A DNA stretch of 64,000 bases from JAGXRK01 sp963804005 (GCA_963804005.1 CAWDOP010000003.1:122006-186005), one strand, 5' to 3'; positions 26,933 to 37,266 are shown, numbered from the stretch's first letter. A program made the numbers and translations. Notes: generated from the letters alone by a model not told the origin.

Positions 26933-29095
26933 ATGCATAAGTTTAATAAATCATTTTTCTCACTCTCTTTCTTAACCATAATCTTACTCTCATTAGCATT
27001 CATCCCTTCCAAACCGGATGAGGGAATGTTCCCGCTTAACGACATCAGAAATCTTAATCTTAATGAAGCGGGATTAAAAATAAGCATTGATGAAGTTTAT
27101 AATCCTAACGGCGCCAGTCTTGTAGATGCACTTGTAAGAGTCGGCGGTTGCACAGGTTCATTTGTTTCTGAAGAAGGATTGATATTGACAAATCATCATT
27201 GTGTATTTGGTGCAGTGCAGGCAGCAAGTTCAGTTGAAAATAATTACCTTGAAAACGGATTTGTTGCCAACACAAGAGAAGATGAAATCCCGGCAAAAGG
27301 ATTAACCTGCCGCATAACAATTTCATATGAAGATGTAAGCAATGAAATTCTGGAAGCAGCAGATGAAGCCGAAGATATTACAAAACGCACAGAGGAAATA
27401 GGAAAAAAGATCAGAGAAATAATTAAACGTGAAGAAGAAAAAGACAGTACAATAAAAGCTGAAGTTTCGGAAATGTTTGTCGGTGAATCCTATGTTTTAT
27501 TCAGATACCAGACAATAAATGATGTGCGAATAGTATTTGCTCCTCCGCGCAGCATTGGTGAGTTTGGAGGCGAATCGGATAACTGGGTTTGGCCACGGCA
27601 TACAGGTGATTTTTCATTCATCCGTGCTTACGTTGCGCCCGATGGTTCACCCGCAAAATATTCGGAGGATAACGTTCCTTTCAAACCAAGAAAGCATTTA
27701 CAGGTAAATCCAAATGGTGTTGATGAAAATGATTTTGTTTTTCTTTTAGGTTATCCGGGAAGAACATACAAACATCAGCCCTCTCAGTTTATAATTCACC
27801 AGGAAAAATATTTGCTTCCGTACATTTCACAGTTCTACAGATGGATGATTGACCTTTATGAAGATAAAGGTGCTGATGATCCGGAATTTGCATTAGAAAT
27901 TTCAAGCACGATTAAAAGTCTGGCAAATACAGAAAAAAATTTCCGGGGCAAATTACAAGGTTTGAAAAGATTAAAGTTAGTTCAGAAAAAGCAGGCTGAA
28001 GAAAAACAACTTCAGGAATTTATTAATGCCGATCCCGAACTAAAGATTAAATATGGTTCAGTGCTGAATGATATTGATAATGTTTATCAGGAAATATTCG
28101 AAGCTGGAAGATTGCCGTATGTAACTTCGTCTCTTTCAAGATTTGTGAATTATTACAGACTCGCGGAAATATTTGTTGAGTATAAAAATGAAATGTTAAA
28201 ACCGGACGATGAGAGAAAATCTTTGTACACTGAAAAAAATACAACCCGATTTTTATCTTCTATTGATAAGCTGTACAATGAATTTAAACCGGAACTGGAT
28301 CAAATACTTTTTAATAAAATACTGACTGATGCCTTTAAGTTTGAAGAATGTAGAAACATTGAGATATTCCAATATCTTTCAGAAAAAGAAAACCTTGAAG
28401 AATATATTGATGAACTTTATTCAGAATCTTTCATTGCAGAAAGTGAAACATATCTTAAAAAACTGCACGATGAGGAAATAAAATTAGAAGAAGTAGATGA
28501 TCCATTTATATCACTTGCCCAAAAATTTTACGATTTGAACGAATCTGAAACAGCTAAAAAAAATAAGATTAACGGGCAGTTAAATATTTTCTTAGCAAAA
28601 CTAATGGAAGCAAAAAAAATCTGGCTTCAGAAATCTTTTATTCCCGATGCAAACAGCACATTAAGATTAACTTATGGTTATGTGCGGGGTTATTCACCCG
28701 TAGATGCAACTTATTACTCCCCGATAACAACACTTAAAGGCGTAATTGAAAAAGGGAAAGAAGAGGGAGATTATAAACTTCTGCCAAAGATAGAAGAGTT
28801 ATACGCTCAAAAAGATTTTGGACGTTTTATAAATAGCAAATTGAATGATGTGCCAGTTGCATTACTTTACAATACCGATACAAGCGGAGGAAATTCGGGT
28901 AGCCCGATTATGGATGCTTACGGAAGATTAGTCGGGGTAAACTTTGATCGTGCTTTTGAAGCGACTATAAATGACTTTGCATGGAGCGAAGATTACAGCC
29001 GCTCGATAGGAGTTGACATCAGGTACATACTTTGGATAACGCAAAAGATTGGTGGAGCGGATTTTCTATTAAGAGAGATGGGAATTAGCCTCTAA
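26933..29095 (+). CDS. S46-family dipeptidyl-peptidase, DPP11-like
   Basis: A 720-residue exported serine exopeptidase that removes dipeptides from peptide N-termini in the periplasm. A signal peptide covers about residues 1-25. The catalytic His region is LTNHHCVFGAVQ near 88 and the catalytic Ser is S655 in TSGGNSGSP. In S46 enzymes the residue 18 positions after the Ser sets specificity: Gly in DPP7, Arg in DPP11. Here it is Arg673 (VNFDRAFEA), which predicts preference for Asp or Glu at P1. It forms its own unit, 74 bases after the ccm terminator, and the tRNA-Asn follows. Confidence 0.92.
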   Translation: MHKFNKSFFSLSFLTIILLSLAFIPSKPDEGMFPLNDIRNLNLNEAGLKISIDEVYNPNGASLVDALVRVGGCTGSFVSEEGLILTNHHCVFGAVQAASSVENNYLENGFVANTREDEIPAKGLTCRITISYEDVSNEILEAADEAEDITKRTEEIGKKIREIIKREEEKDSTIKAEVSEMFVGESYVLFRYQTINDVRIVFAPPRSIGEFGGESDNWVWPRHTGDFSFIRAYVAPDGSPAKYSEDNVPFKPRKHLQVNPNGVDENDFVFLLGYPGRTYKHQPSQFIIHQEKYLLPYISQFYRWMIDLYEDKGADDPEFALEISSTIKSLANTEKNFRGKLQGLKRLKLVQKKQAEEKQLQEFINADPELKIKYGSVLNDIDNVYQEIFEAGRLPYVTSSLSRFVNYYRLAEIFVEYKNEMLKPDDERKSLYTEKNTTRFLSSIDKLYNEFKPELDQILFNKILTDAFKFEECRNIEIFQYLSEKENLEEYIDELYSESFIAESETYLKKLHDEEIKLEEVDDPFISLAQKFYDLNESETAKKNKINGQLNIFLAKLMEAKKIWLQKSFIPDANSTLRLTYGYVRGYSPVDATYYSPITTLKGVIEKGKEEGDYKLLPKIEELYAQKDFGRFINSKLNDVPVALLYNTDTSGGNSGSPIMDAYGRLVGVNFDRAFEATINDFAWSEDYSRSIGVDIRYILWITQKIGGADFLLREMGISL

Positions 29096-29163
29096 ATCTG
29101 CTTTTTCTAGCCTTGACAAACAATGAGGTCAATGTTATCTTTGACCTCGTTTTTAGAATAAAT

Positions 29164-29235
29164 TCCGCGATAGCTCAATGGTGGAGCATCCGGCTGTTAA
29201 CCGGAGGGTTGCAAGTTCGAGTCTTGCTCGCGGAG
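29164..29235 (+). tRNA. tRNA-Asn (anticodon GTT)
   Basis: Full cloverleaf: acceptor TCCGCGA / TCGCGGA, D-arm GCTCAATGGTGGAGC, anticodon stem-loop TCCGG-CTGTTAA-CCGGA with anticodon GTT, and T-arm GCAAGTTCGAGTCTTGC. The discriminator base is G, and CCA is not encoded (GCCG follows). A terminator hairpin follows at 29252. Confidence 0.93.
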
Positions 29236-29251
29236 CCGAATCCCTCAGATG

Positions 29252-29290
29252 TGCGAACTGGTCTTAACTGGTTCGCATTTTTGATTTTAT
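29252..29290 (+). terminator. Terminator after tRNA-Asn
   Basis: Stem TGCGAAC / GTTCGCA with a 12-base loop followed by a T-rich run (TTTTTGATTTT), 16 bases after the tRNA. Confidence 0.7.
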
Positions 29291-29455
29291 TCCAGATTTT
29301 TTCCAATTTTTCTTCGCTCCTAATCTTTATCACAATTTTTCCATCCTCTTCATTTTTATTGAAATATGAAATAATTTCCCAAAAGAGTAAGTCATTAAAT
29401 ATTTTTCCGATTTTAGTTATTTGGAGTAATTAAAATCAATATTTTTTAAAACCCC

Positions 29456-29485
29456 TTGACATAATAAATTATTAATACTATCTTG
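29456..29485 (+). promoter_or_regulatory. Probable promoter of the galactoside locus
   Basis: TTGACA at 29456-29461 is followed by TACTAT (29476-29481) and, at the Bacteroidota-type -7 position, TATCTTG (29479-29485). The TTG to TA spacing of 20 bases fits the -33/-7 arrangement of that phylum. LacI-type half-sites begin at once downstream, so the element is well placed for repression. Confidence 0.5.
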
Positions 29486-29520
29486 CAAACGATTGCGGTA
29501 GCGTTTGCGGTAGCGTTTGC
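29485..29520 (+). promoter_or_regulatory. LacI-family operator cluster
   Basis: Three copies of one 7-base half-site: GCAAACG at 29485-29491 and its inverse CGTTTGC at 29502-29508 and 29514-29520. The last two lie in a perfect 12-bp tandem repeat GGTAGCGTTTGC. The first site is also a near-palindrome, GCAAACGATTGC, with the CG centre typical of LacI-family operators. It ends 27 bases before the lacI-type start codon, which indicates autoregulation and control of the downstream genes. Confidence 0.75.
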
Positions 29521-29547
29521 GAAATTTATCAAAAATTAAACAATTTT

Positions 29548-30555
29548 ATGAATGAAGTAACGATCAAAGATATTGCAAAAGCATTAGAAATCTCTCCCTC
29601 AACAGTTTCGCGGGCATTATCAGATCATCCGGATATAAGCGATTCCACCAAAGAGAAGATTATTCAAAAAGCCAATTCTCTAAATTATAATCCAAACATT
29701 ATTGCACAAAGTCTAAAATCCAATCGTACTAAAATGATAGGCGTAATAGTACCCGAAATTGAGCATAGCTTTTTTGCCTCTGCAATATCAGGTATAGAAG
29801 AGATCGCTTATCAATCAGGATATATTACGGTGGTTTGTAACAGTAACGAAAGTTATGACCGTGAGGTAATAAATACTAATGCATTGGTTTCGAACAGAGC
29901 CGCGGGATTGATTGTTTCAATATCTCAGACCACTACCAAAAGTGAACATTTAAAAGCAGTGATGGAGAGAAATATTCCACTCGTGTTATTCGATAGAGTA
30001 ATAGAGGATTTAAATACTTTCAAAGTGATTATTGATGATAAAATGAGTGCATATAAGGCTGTTACTCATTTAATTGATAGAGGTTATAAAAAAATTGTTC
30101 ATCTGGCAGGTAATCAGGAAGTGAATATTTGTCGTTTAAGGTTAGATGGTTACCGACAGGCTTTGAAAGATTATAATCTGCCGCTAAATGAAAACAATAT
30201 TTTCTATGGTGGGTTACACGAAAAGGATGGATACAATTCAATACAAAAGATGATTGATGATGATAATATGCCGGATGCAATATTTGCGGTAAATGACCCT
30301 GTTGCTTTCGGCGCTTTTAAGAAATTAAAAGAAAGTGGTTACTCTATTCCGAAAGATGTTGCAATTGTTGGTTTCTCAAATAACCCTATCACGGAACTAA
30401 TAGAACCAAAACTTACTACTGTTGACCAACACGCATTTATGATGGGGAAAAGAGCAGCTGAATTAATTATTAAACAAATTGAAAGCAAGAAACCCGTTAC
30501 CAACTTTACAACGGTAGTGCTCGATGCTGAATTGATAGTTCGGGAATCATCTTAA
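29548..30555 (+). CDS. LacI-family transcriptional regulator
   Basis: A 335-residue repressor. The N-terminal helix-turn-helix and hinge are clear: VTIKDIAKALEISPSTVSRA near residues 4-23 and YNPNIIAQSLK near 52. The periplasmic-binding-protein-like effector domain covers about 60-335 and ends near VTNFTTVVLDAELIVRESS. As first gene of the plus-strand galactoside locus, 60 bases before the beta-galactosidase and directly after the operator cluster, it probably represses that locus until a galactose-derived sugar is present. The effector is inferred. Confidence 0.93.
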   Translation: MNEVTIKDIAKALEISPSTVSRALSDHPDISDSTKEKIIQKANSLNYNPNIIAQSLKSNRTKMIGVIVPEIEHSFFASAISGIEEIAYQSGYITVVCNSNESYDREVINTNALVSNRAAGLIVSISQTTTKSEHLKAVMERNIPLVLFDRVIEDLNTFKVIIDDKMSAYKAVTHLIDRGYKKIVHLAGNQEVNICRLRLDGYRQALKDYNLPLNENNIFYGGLHEKDGYNSIQKMIDDDNMPDAIFAVNDPVAFGAFKKLKESGYSIPKDVAIVGFSNNPITELIEPKLTTVDQHAFMMGKRAAELIIKQIESKKPVTNFTTVVLDAELIVRESS

Positions 30556-30614
30556 AAAATAATAGCTCTATAATTAATTTATAGAGATGTAGTTACTGTA
30601 ATCATTAAACAATT

Positions 30615-33600
30615 ATGCGAACAATGAAAAATTTTTCTGCATTACTGTTTTTACTGTTAATACATATTATTATAAACTCCTCTGTATTATTAGCTCAACC
30701 AAATGATTGGGAAAATCCTAAAGTATTCGGAATCAATAAAGAAGATGGTCATTCAACATTAATGCCCTTCAATTCTGTTGAGGATGCTTTAAATCAAAAA
30801 AAATCTGAATCAAAATTCTATCAAACATTGAATGGAGTATGGAAATTTAAATTAGCATTAAATCCTGATGAAGCTTCAGATGAATTTTATGCTCATTCGT
30901 TCGATACAAATAATTGGGACGATATAATAGTCCCCGGCAATTGGGAACTTCAAGGATACGATAAACCTATCTATACAAATGTTAAGCATCCATTTCAACC
31001 TGTAAATCCACCTTTCGTACCCAAGGATTATAATCCTGTAGGATCGTATAAAAGATCATTCGAAATTCCAAACAAATGGAAAGAGCGTGAAATATTTATT
31101 CACTTTGATGGTGTTCGTTCAGCATTTTATTTGTGGGTGAATGGTGAAATTGTAGGGTATAGTGAGGATAGCAAAACACCTGCAGAATTTAACATTTCAA
31201 AATATATTAAAGAAGGAGAGAATAGTGTTTCGGTCAAAGTATACAGATGGACTGATGCTAGTTATATCGAAGATCAGGACGCCTGGAGGCTAAGTGGAAT
31301 ATTCAGAGATGTTTATTTGTACTCAACTCCCAAAATTCATATTCGTGATTTCTTTGCAAGAACAGAATTGGATTCGGAGTACAAAGATGGAATTTTAGAT
31401 CTAGAAGTTGAAGTAGACAATTACAGTGATGAAAATGTAGCTAAGATAATAAATGTCCAGATTTTTGATGATAATAGGCAATTAATATTCAATGCTGAAA
31501 CAAGCGTTAAGGAAATTAAATCTGGAGACAAGCAGACAGTAAAAATTGAGGGAATAATAAAATCTGTTGATAAATGGACTGCCGAAACCCCCCACCTTTA
31601 TACTCTTGTTATTCTTTTAAAAAATACTGAAGAGATCGAAGAAGTTGTAACTCACAAAATTGGATTCAGGAAAATTGAACTGAAAAACGGACAACTTGTC
31701 GTAAACGGAAGAGCGCTATTAATAAAAGGTGTTAACAGACATGAGCATCATCCTGTAACGGGTAGATATGTTGATGAAGAAACGATGATAAAAGATATTG
31801 TATTAATGAAGCAGAATAATATCAATGCTGTCAGAACTTCGCACTATCCAAATACTCCCCGATGGTATGAACTGTGTGATGAGTATGGTTTATATGTTTG
31901 GGATGAAACTAATCTCGAATCACATTTTTTCTGGAGTAAATTTACATTGGATCCGGATTGGGAAGGTGCTTTTGTAGATAGAGTAAAAAGAATGGTCGAA
32001 CGTGATAAGAATCATCCCTCAGTAATTGTCTGGTCTCTCGGCAATGAATCTGGTTATGGACCAAACCACGAAGCCATGGGAAGTTGGGTCCGTAAGCGAG
32101 ATCCTACCAGATCAATTCATTATGAGGGAACGGAACCAGGCTATATTCCTGAACCCGGTCACTTTGATATTATTGCCAATATGTATCCAACTGTGGATTT
32201 GATGATAAATCTTAGTTATATGGATACAACAAGGCCGGTAATTCTGTGCGAATATGCTCATGCCATGGGCAATAGTGTCGGGAATCTTTCAGATTACTGG
32301 GATGCCATTGAACAATATCCGAGACTTCAGGGTGGATTCATCTGGGATTGGGTTGATCAGGGCATTTTGAAAAAAGATGAAAATGGTGTTGAATATTTTG
32401 CGTATGGTGGAGATTTCGGTGAGGAATGGCATGACTCTAATTTTTGTGCAAACGGATTAATATTTGCTGACCGTACACCACAGCCAGAATTATTTGAAGT
32501 TAAAAAGGTGTACCAATTTATTAAGACGCGTGCTGTTGATCTTGAAAACGGAGTATTCGAAGTCATTAACAGGTATGAATTCCTCAACCTTGAACTATTC
32601 TATTTAGATTGGTCAATTATTAAAGACGGTGATGAAGTAAGCTCAGGGAGAATAGAAAATTTTAACATACCTCCATATAAAAACAAAACTATTAAAATAC
32701 CATATGATATTCGTTCCTTTAATTCTACAAGTGAATATATAATTACCATTAGCTACAAATTAAAGAACAAAACAAAATGGGCGGACGAAGGTTTTGAGTT
32801 AGCTTGGGAGCAATTCAAGTTAAAGGAACCATTACAAATACTGGTGGATAGTGAGGCAACAAAAAATAATCTCTCATTACGTGAAGATGATAATTCATTA
32901 TCAATAAACGGACCTGATTTTGAAATAATTTTTAGTAAGGAATCAGGTACCATAAGTTCCTATGTATTCCAGAATATAAATCTTATAGAAAAAGGACCAC
33001 TGCCCAATGTTTGGAGGGCACCAACAGACAACGATAATGGCGGAGGAAATGGAAGTTTCGGTAGTTTATGGAGACGTGAAGGATTGGATAAAACGGTATT
33101 CGAACTTAAAGAAATAAGTGCAGAACACATAGATAATATTATTAAAGTTAAAATAAACGGAACTTTGAAAGCCGCTAAAGGTGGTTACGAATGGTTCGCG
33201 GTATATTCGATATTCGGTAACGGGAAAATTTTATTAGATAATACATTCACTCCGTATGGTCATATTCCAATTCTCCCAAAGATCGGTCTTCAACTACGGA
33301 TCCCCAAAAATTTGAATAATATAGAATGGTACGGCAAAGGTCCTCACGAAACCTATTCAGACAGACATCAAGGCGCAAAGGAAGGAAAATATTCTGTAAC
33401 AGTATCGGATTTGTTCGTCCCATATATTTATCCACAGGAAACCGGGAATCTAACTAAGGTGCGGTGGGCAGCCATTACTAATAAAAATGATTTTGGACTT
33501 TTTGTGAAGGGCTTTCCGACAATTGAAGTTAGTGTGCACGAATATTCTCTTGAAAATTTAACTTCTGCATTACATACAAATGAACTTATAAAAGCTGATT

Positions 33601-34436
33601 ACTTAACGCTTAATCTCGACCTACTTCAAATGGGACTAGGTGGTGATGATAGTTGGAATCCTCGCACTCACGAAGAATACTGGGTTAAACCTAAAAGCTA
33701 TAATTTTTCTTTTGTGTTAGTCCCAAAGAGTTCTAAAGAAACAATATTTGAATTAAACAGAATTCCTGATAAACTGCCAGTTCCATGCATTCACGCCGAC
33801 GACAGTCAATTTGAAACCTCTGCTGTAATAGAGATAAAAAGCCCGGTAAAAGGCGCAACCATATACTATACGTTAGATGGAAGTGAACCAAATTCACAAT
33901 CATCCATTTATGAAAAACCTTTCAAAATAATGCACAGCTTTGTTATTAAAGCATTCGCAAAAAAAGATGGATTTAAATGTAGCGAAATATCGTCTGCAAT
34001 TTTTAAAAAAAGAAAAATGCTATTTGAAAGCAAAGTATTTGGTGTTGAAGATGAAGCGCAGAAAACTAAAATAAATGTTGATAATTACAGCTTGTTGTAT
34101 CTAGTTGTAAAGGATGGAAATGATGGTACAAAGGAAGATCATGCTGATTGGGCAGATGCAAAATTTATTACAAATAATAATGAAGTCATTTATCTAAGTG
34201 ATTTAGAACCTATAAGTTGGAAACAGGGATGGCGCGAATTGGGTAAAGATAAAAGTGTTGGTGGAAACCCACTAACTATTCAAGGACAAAAATTTGAAAA
34301 GGGACTTGGAACTCACTCTAATGCCGAAATCATATATAAAATTCCAACAAACGCTCTGCAGTTCGAATGCTTCATTGGGTTAGATCAAGAATCACGTAGT
34401 GTTGGAAGTGTTTCTTTTGAAATTATTGTTTTATAA
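30615..34436 (+). CDS. GH2 beta-galactosidase with C-terminal NPCBM domain
   Basis: A 1273-residue exported LacZ-type glycosidase. A signal peptide covers about 1-28. The sugar-binding, immunoglobulin-like and TIM-barrel domains follow. The acid/base Glu478 lies in LGNESGYGP, the nucleophile Glu546 in ILCEYAHAMGNS, and the beta-galactosidase C-terminal domain spans about 760-1060. Two extra modules follow: a chitobiase/FN3-like strand domain (TIYYTLDGSEPNS near 1095) and an NPCBM carbohydrate-binding domain (about 1140-1273, with GLGTHSNAEIIYKI). No T9SS signal is present, so it is probably periplasmic. It should release galactose from imported oligosaccharides. Confidence 0.93.
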   Translation: MRTMKNFSALLFLLLIHIIINSSVLLAQPNDWENPKVFGINKEDGHSTLMPFNSVEDALNQKKSESKFYQTLNGVWKFKLALNPDEASDEFYAHSFDTNNWDDIIVPGNWELQGYDKPIYTNVKHPFQPVNPPFVPKDYNPVGSYKRSFEIPNKWKEREIFIHFDGVRSAFYLWVNGEIVGYSEDSKTPAEFNISKYIKEGENSVSVKVYRWTDASYIEDQDAWRLSGIFRDVYLYSTPKIHIRDFFARTELDSEYKDGILDLEVEVDNYSDENVAKIINVQIFDDNRQLIFNAETSVKEIKSGDKQTVKIEGIIKSVDKWTAETPHLYTLVILLKNTEEIEEVVTHKIGFRKIELKNGQLVVNGRALLIKGVNRHEHHPVTGRYVDEETMIKDIVLMKQNNINAVRTSHYPNTPRWYELCDEYGLYVWDETNLESHFFWSKFTLDPDWEGAFVDRVKRMVERDKNHPSVIVWSLGNESGYGPNHEAMGSWVRKRDPTRSIHYEGTEPGYIPEPGHFDIIANMYPTVDLMINLSYMDTTRPVILCEYAHAMGNSVGNLSDYWDAIEQYPRLQGGFIWDWVDQGILKKDENGVEYFAYGGDFGEEWHDSNFCANGLIFADRTPQPELFEVKKVYQFIKTRAVDLENGVFEVINRYEFLNLELFYLDWSIIKDGDEVSSGRIENFNIPPYKNKTIKIPYDIRSFNSTSEYIITISYKLKNKTKWADEGFELAWEQFKLKEPLQILVDSEATKNNLSLREDDNSLSINGPDFEIIFSKESGTISSYVFQNINLIEKGPLPNVWRAPTDNDNGGGNGSFGSLWRREGLDKTVFELKEISAEHIDNIIKVKINGTLKAAKGGYEWFAVYSIFGNGKILLDNTFTPYGHIPILPKIGLQLRIPKNLNNIEWYGKGPHETYSDRHQGAKEGKYSVTVSDLFVPYIYPQETGNLTKVRWAAITNKNDFGLFVKGFPTIEVSVHEYSLENLTSALHTNELIKADYLTLNLDLLQMGLGGDDSWNPRTHEEYWVKPKSYNFSFVLVPKSSKETIFELNRIPDKLPVPCIHADDSQFETSAVIEIKSPVKGATIYYTLDGSEPNSQSSIYEKPFKIMHSFVIKAFAKKDGFKCSEISSAIFKKRKMLFESKVFGVEDEAQKTKINVDNYSLLYLVVKDGNDGTKEDHADWADAKFITNNNEVIYLSDLEPISWKQGWRELGKDKSVGGNPLTIQGQKFEKGLGTHSNAEIIYKIPTNALQFECFIGLDQESRSVGSVSFEIIVL

Positions 34437-34512
34437 AAAATTCAAGCGGAGACTAAGATTTCATAATCTTATTGAAACAAATTATTAAACAAACAACAGA
34501 TTTGGTTTATTT

Positions 34513-37248
34513 ATGAATATAAAAATGCAGCGTTATCCAATAAGTATAATATTTGTAATACTACTACTGAATAGTGCTATGGCACAAACGACGGGCAAAA
34601 TTGCCGGTAAAGTAGTAGACTCAGAAACAAATGAACCTTTGATTGGCGTAAATATTTTAATTGAAGGTTCAACTATGGGTGCGGCCACCGATGTACTCGG
34701 TGAGTTTTTTATACTGGGCGTTCCTCCGGGTAATTTTAGCTTAAGGTTTCAGATGATTGGTTATGCCCCGTATACAATTACTGATTTAAGGGTGTCCGTA
34801 AACAGGACGACGAGCCTTGATGTAAAGCTAAGTCCGGAATCTATTAAAATTGGTGAAGTTGTAATAACAGCTGATAAGATTTCGTTAAAAAAAGATCAAA
34901 CTGGTTCTATTAAAAATATTTCAAGCGATCAGATTGAACTGCTGCCGGTAGAAAATATAGGCGATGTGGTTAATTTACAGGCTGGTGTTGTTAACGGGCA
35001 CTTCAGGGGTGGCAGGTTTGCAGAGGTTTCATATATGGTCGACGGTATGCAGGTAAACAATGCATTCAGCAACTCCAAAACAGTTGAAGTTGAAAAAGAA
35101 ATTGTCGCCGATCTTGAAGTAATTACAGGTACATTTAATGCTGAGTATGGCAGGGCGATGAGTGGTATTGTTAATGTAGTAACAAAAGATGGAGATAATA
35201 CATTTAATGTATCAGCCTCAGCTAATATCTCAAATTATATTACAAGTAATAGTGATATATTTAAAGGACCTGATGCAAGCGATACAACTAGAAATTTAGA
35301 CTTTAAGGTTTTTTTGAGCGGTCCGGTTGTTAAGGATAAGCTCTTCTTTTTATTTAATTACAGAAAGCAAGATTTTAAAAATCATCTTTATGCCATAGCA
35401 AGATTTGATGTTGATAACTACAGCGATTTCAGCTATGACGATCCGGATACCTGGTATACAGAACATACCGGAGATGGTTCATTTGTACCTATGAACTGGT
35501 CTGAAGATGAATCTATATCTGGCAAGCTAACCGCCCCATTATTTTCCGATATTAAACTATCTCTCATGTATACCCGGAATGATGCTGCTTGGAAAGGCTA
35601 TGATCATAGTTATAAATATAATCCTTACGGACTGGCCACGAACTATAAAACAGCTGATCTTTATTCTGTTCAATTAAGTCATATTATTTCCAAAAACTTT
35701 TTTTATGAACTAAAACTTTCGTACCTGGATGACTACTATGGTAACTATGTTTTCGAAGATCCGCTTGATCAGGGATATGTTCATGACGGATATTCAAGAA
35801 GCACAGGACCTGGATTCTATACAGGCGGGCAGCAAAAAAATCACCTTGTCCAAAAAGAAAAACAAATAAACGGTAAACTTGATTTTTCATTTCAGCTAAC
35901 TAATAATCACCTGATTAAATTTGGTGGATTGATCACGAAACATCAACTAGATAACCGTTGGCATCAGATAAAAAATTTATATGAGACTCTTCCGGAAGAT
36001 GAAAATGAATTTTATTATAGTGTAGAAGACGGGAGAATAATTTTTCCAAATTATCAGCCTTATATTTTATCCGACTCAACAATTTTTGCTGATGTTTATC
36101 ATGTCGAACCTGATGAATTCTCTGCATACATACAGGATAAAATGGAATTTAATGAATTGGTTTTAAATGCTGGATTACGGTTTGACTATTTTAATCCAAG
36201 AGCTGTATTTCCTTCTCAGCGGAGAAATCCAGCAAACCAATTATTATTTCCTGATAATCCTGAAAAAGTATCCAGTTATCCTTATGCCGCATCACAAACT
36301 CAATATAGCCCGCGTTTAGGTTTGGCCTACCAGCTGGGAAGTGCTGCTATTCTCAGATTCAGCTATGGTCACTTCTTCCAGATGCCCCCTATGTATGCGC
36401 TTTACCAAAACATTTCTTTCAGAGTTGCCCCTTCTGACTATGCAACATTAATGGGCAATTCACAATTGAACGCTGAAAAATCTGTACAGTACGAAATAGG
36501 ATTATGGCAGGAAGTTGTAAAAAATATGGGTGTGGAAGTTTCGGTTTATTATAGGGATATCTATAATCTTTTGAGTACAAAAATTATAAGTACTTTTAAT
36601 CAGACCGAGTATGGTTTATACACAAACAAAGATTATGGTAATGTAAAGGGATTGGAAATAAAGTTTGATTATGCATACAGTGAGTTTTATTTCGATTTAA
36701 ACTATACTCTCCAGTTCACAAAGGGTAATGCAGATAATCCCGAACAAACATTTACCAGAGCAGGTGACAGTATGGATCCAATACCTACCCTGATACCTAT
36801 GAGTTGGGATCAAAGACATACATTAAATTTTACTCTTAGCTATAGTTCAAGTGCGTTTGGTGTAACAGCAACAAGCTATTATAACTCAGGAGTTCCATTT
36901 ACGTGGACACCCACCACGGAAAATCCTTTGGCGAATATAAATCTGTATCCTAACAATTCTGTAATTCCATCAAGTTTTAATGTCGATTTGTATGCTTATT
37001 GGAATTTCCTTTCACTAGATTTATTAAAAGCCCAGCTTACGCTAAATGTCTATAACCTGTTTGATACTTTAAATGAAAACTGGGTTAACAGTGAGACAGG
37101 AAGAGCATATACGGGCATTATAAGAGAAAGTGACATAACAAGCCACCATAGTGATTTCAACACATATGAAGACAGGATTCAGAATCCAACAATGTTCTCC
37201 GCTCCAAGGGAGATAAAACTTGGACTGAAACTACTGTTTAACTATTAA
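34513..37248 (+). CDS. TonB-dependent outer-membrane receptor
   Basis: A 911-residue receptor with signal peptide (about 1-24). It has an N-terminal carboxypeptidase-like beta-sandwich (GKIAGKVVDSETNEPLIGVN near 27), a plug domain (SYMVDGMQVNNAFS near 175, EYGRAMSGIVNVVTKDG near 213) and a beta-barrel ending in aromatic LGLKLLFNY. It should import a sugar ligand using TonB energy. It is shorter than typical SusC, lacks a SusD neighbour and is followed at once by the large T9SS protein. ATG 34513 or 34525 are both possible starts. Confidence 0.9.
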   Translation: MNIKMQRYPISIIFVILLLNSAMAQTTGKIAGKVVDSETNEPLIGVNILIEGSTMGAATDVLGEFFILGVPPGNFSLRFQMIGYAPYTITDLRVSVNRTTSLDVKLSPESIKIGEVVITADKISLKKDQTGSIKNISSDQIELLPVENIGDVVNLQAGVVNGHFRGGRFAEVSYMVDGMQVNNAFSNSKTVEVEKEIVADLEVITGTFNAEYGRAMSGIVNVVTKDGDNTFNVSASANISNYITSNSDIFKGPDASDTTRNLDFKVFLSGPVVKDKLFFLFNYRKQDFKNHLYAIARFDVDNYSDFSYDDPDTWYTEHTGDGSFVPMNWSEDESISGKLTAPLFSDIKLSLMYTRNDAAWKGYDHSYKYNPYGLATNYKTADLYSVQLSHIISKNFFYELKLSYLDDYYGNYVFEDPLDQGYVHDGYSRSTGPGFYTGGQQKNHLVQKEKQINGKLDFSFQLTNNHLIKFGGLITKHQLDNRWHQIKNLYETLPEDENEFYYSVEDGRIIFPNYQPYILSDSTIFADVYHVEPDEFSAYIQDKMEFNELVLNAGLRFDYFNPRAVFPSQRRNPANQLLFPDNPEKVSSYPYAASQTQYSPRLGLAYQLGSAAILRFSYGHFFQMPPMYALYQNISFRVAPSDYATLMGNSQLNAEKSVQYEIGLWQEVVKNMGVEVSVYYRDIYNLLSTKIISTFNQTEYGLYTNKDYGNVKGLEIKFDYAYSEFYFDLNYTLQFTKGNADNPEQTFTRAGDSMDPIPTLIPMSWDQRHTLNFTLSYSSSAFGVTATSYYNSGVPFTWTPTTENPLANINLYPNNSVIPSSFNVDLYAYWNFLSLDLLKAQLTLNVYNLFDTLNENWVNSETGRAYTGIIRESDITSHHSDFNTYEDRIQNPTMFSAPREIKLGLKLLFNY

Positions 37249-37266
37249 GTGAGGCTCATTTTTAGA

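Noticed and set aside
29113..29433. Open frame of 106 codons across the tRNA-Asn
   Set aside because: It reads through a clear tRNA and its terminator. Composition and start give no support for a protein.
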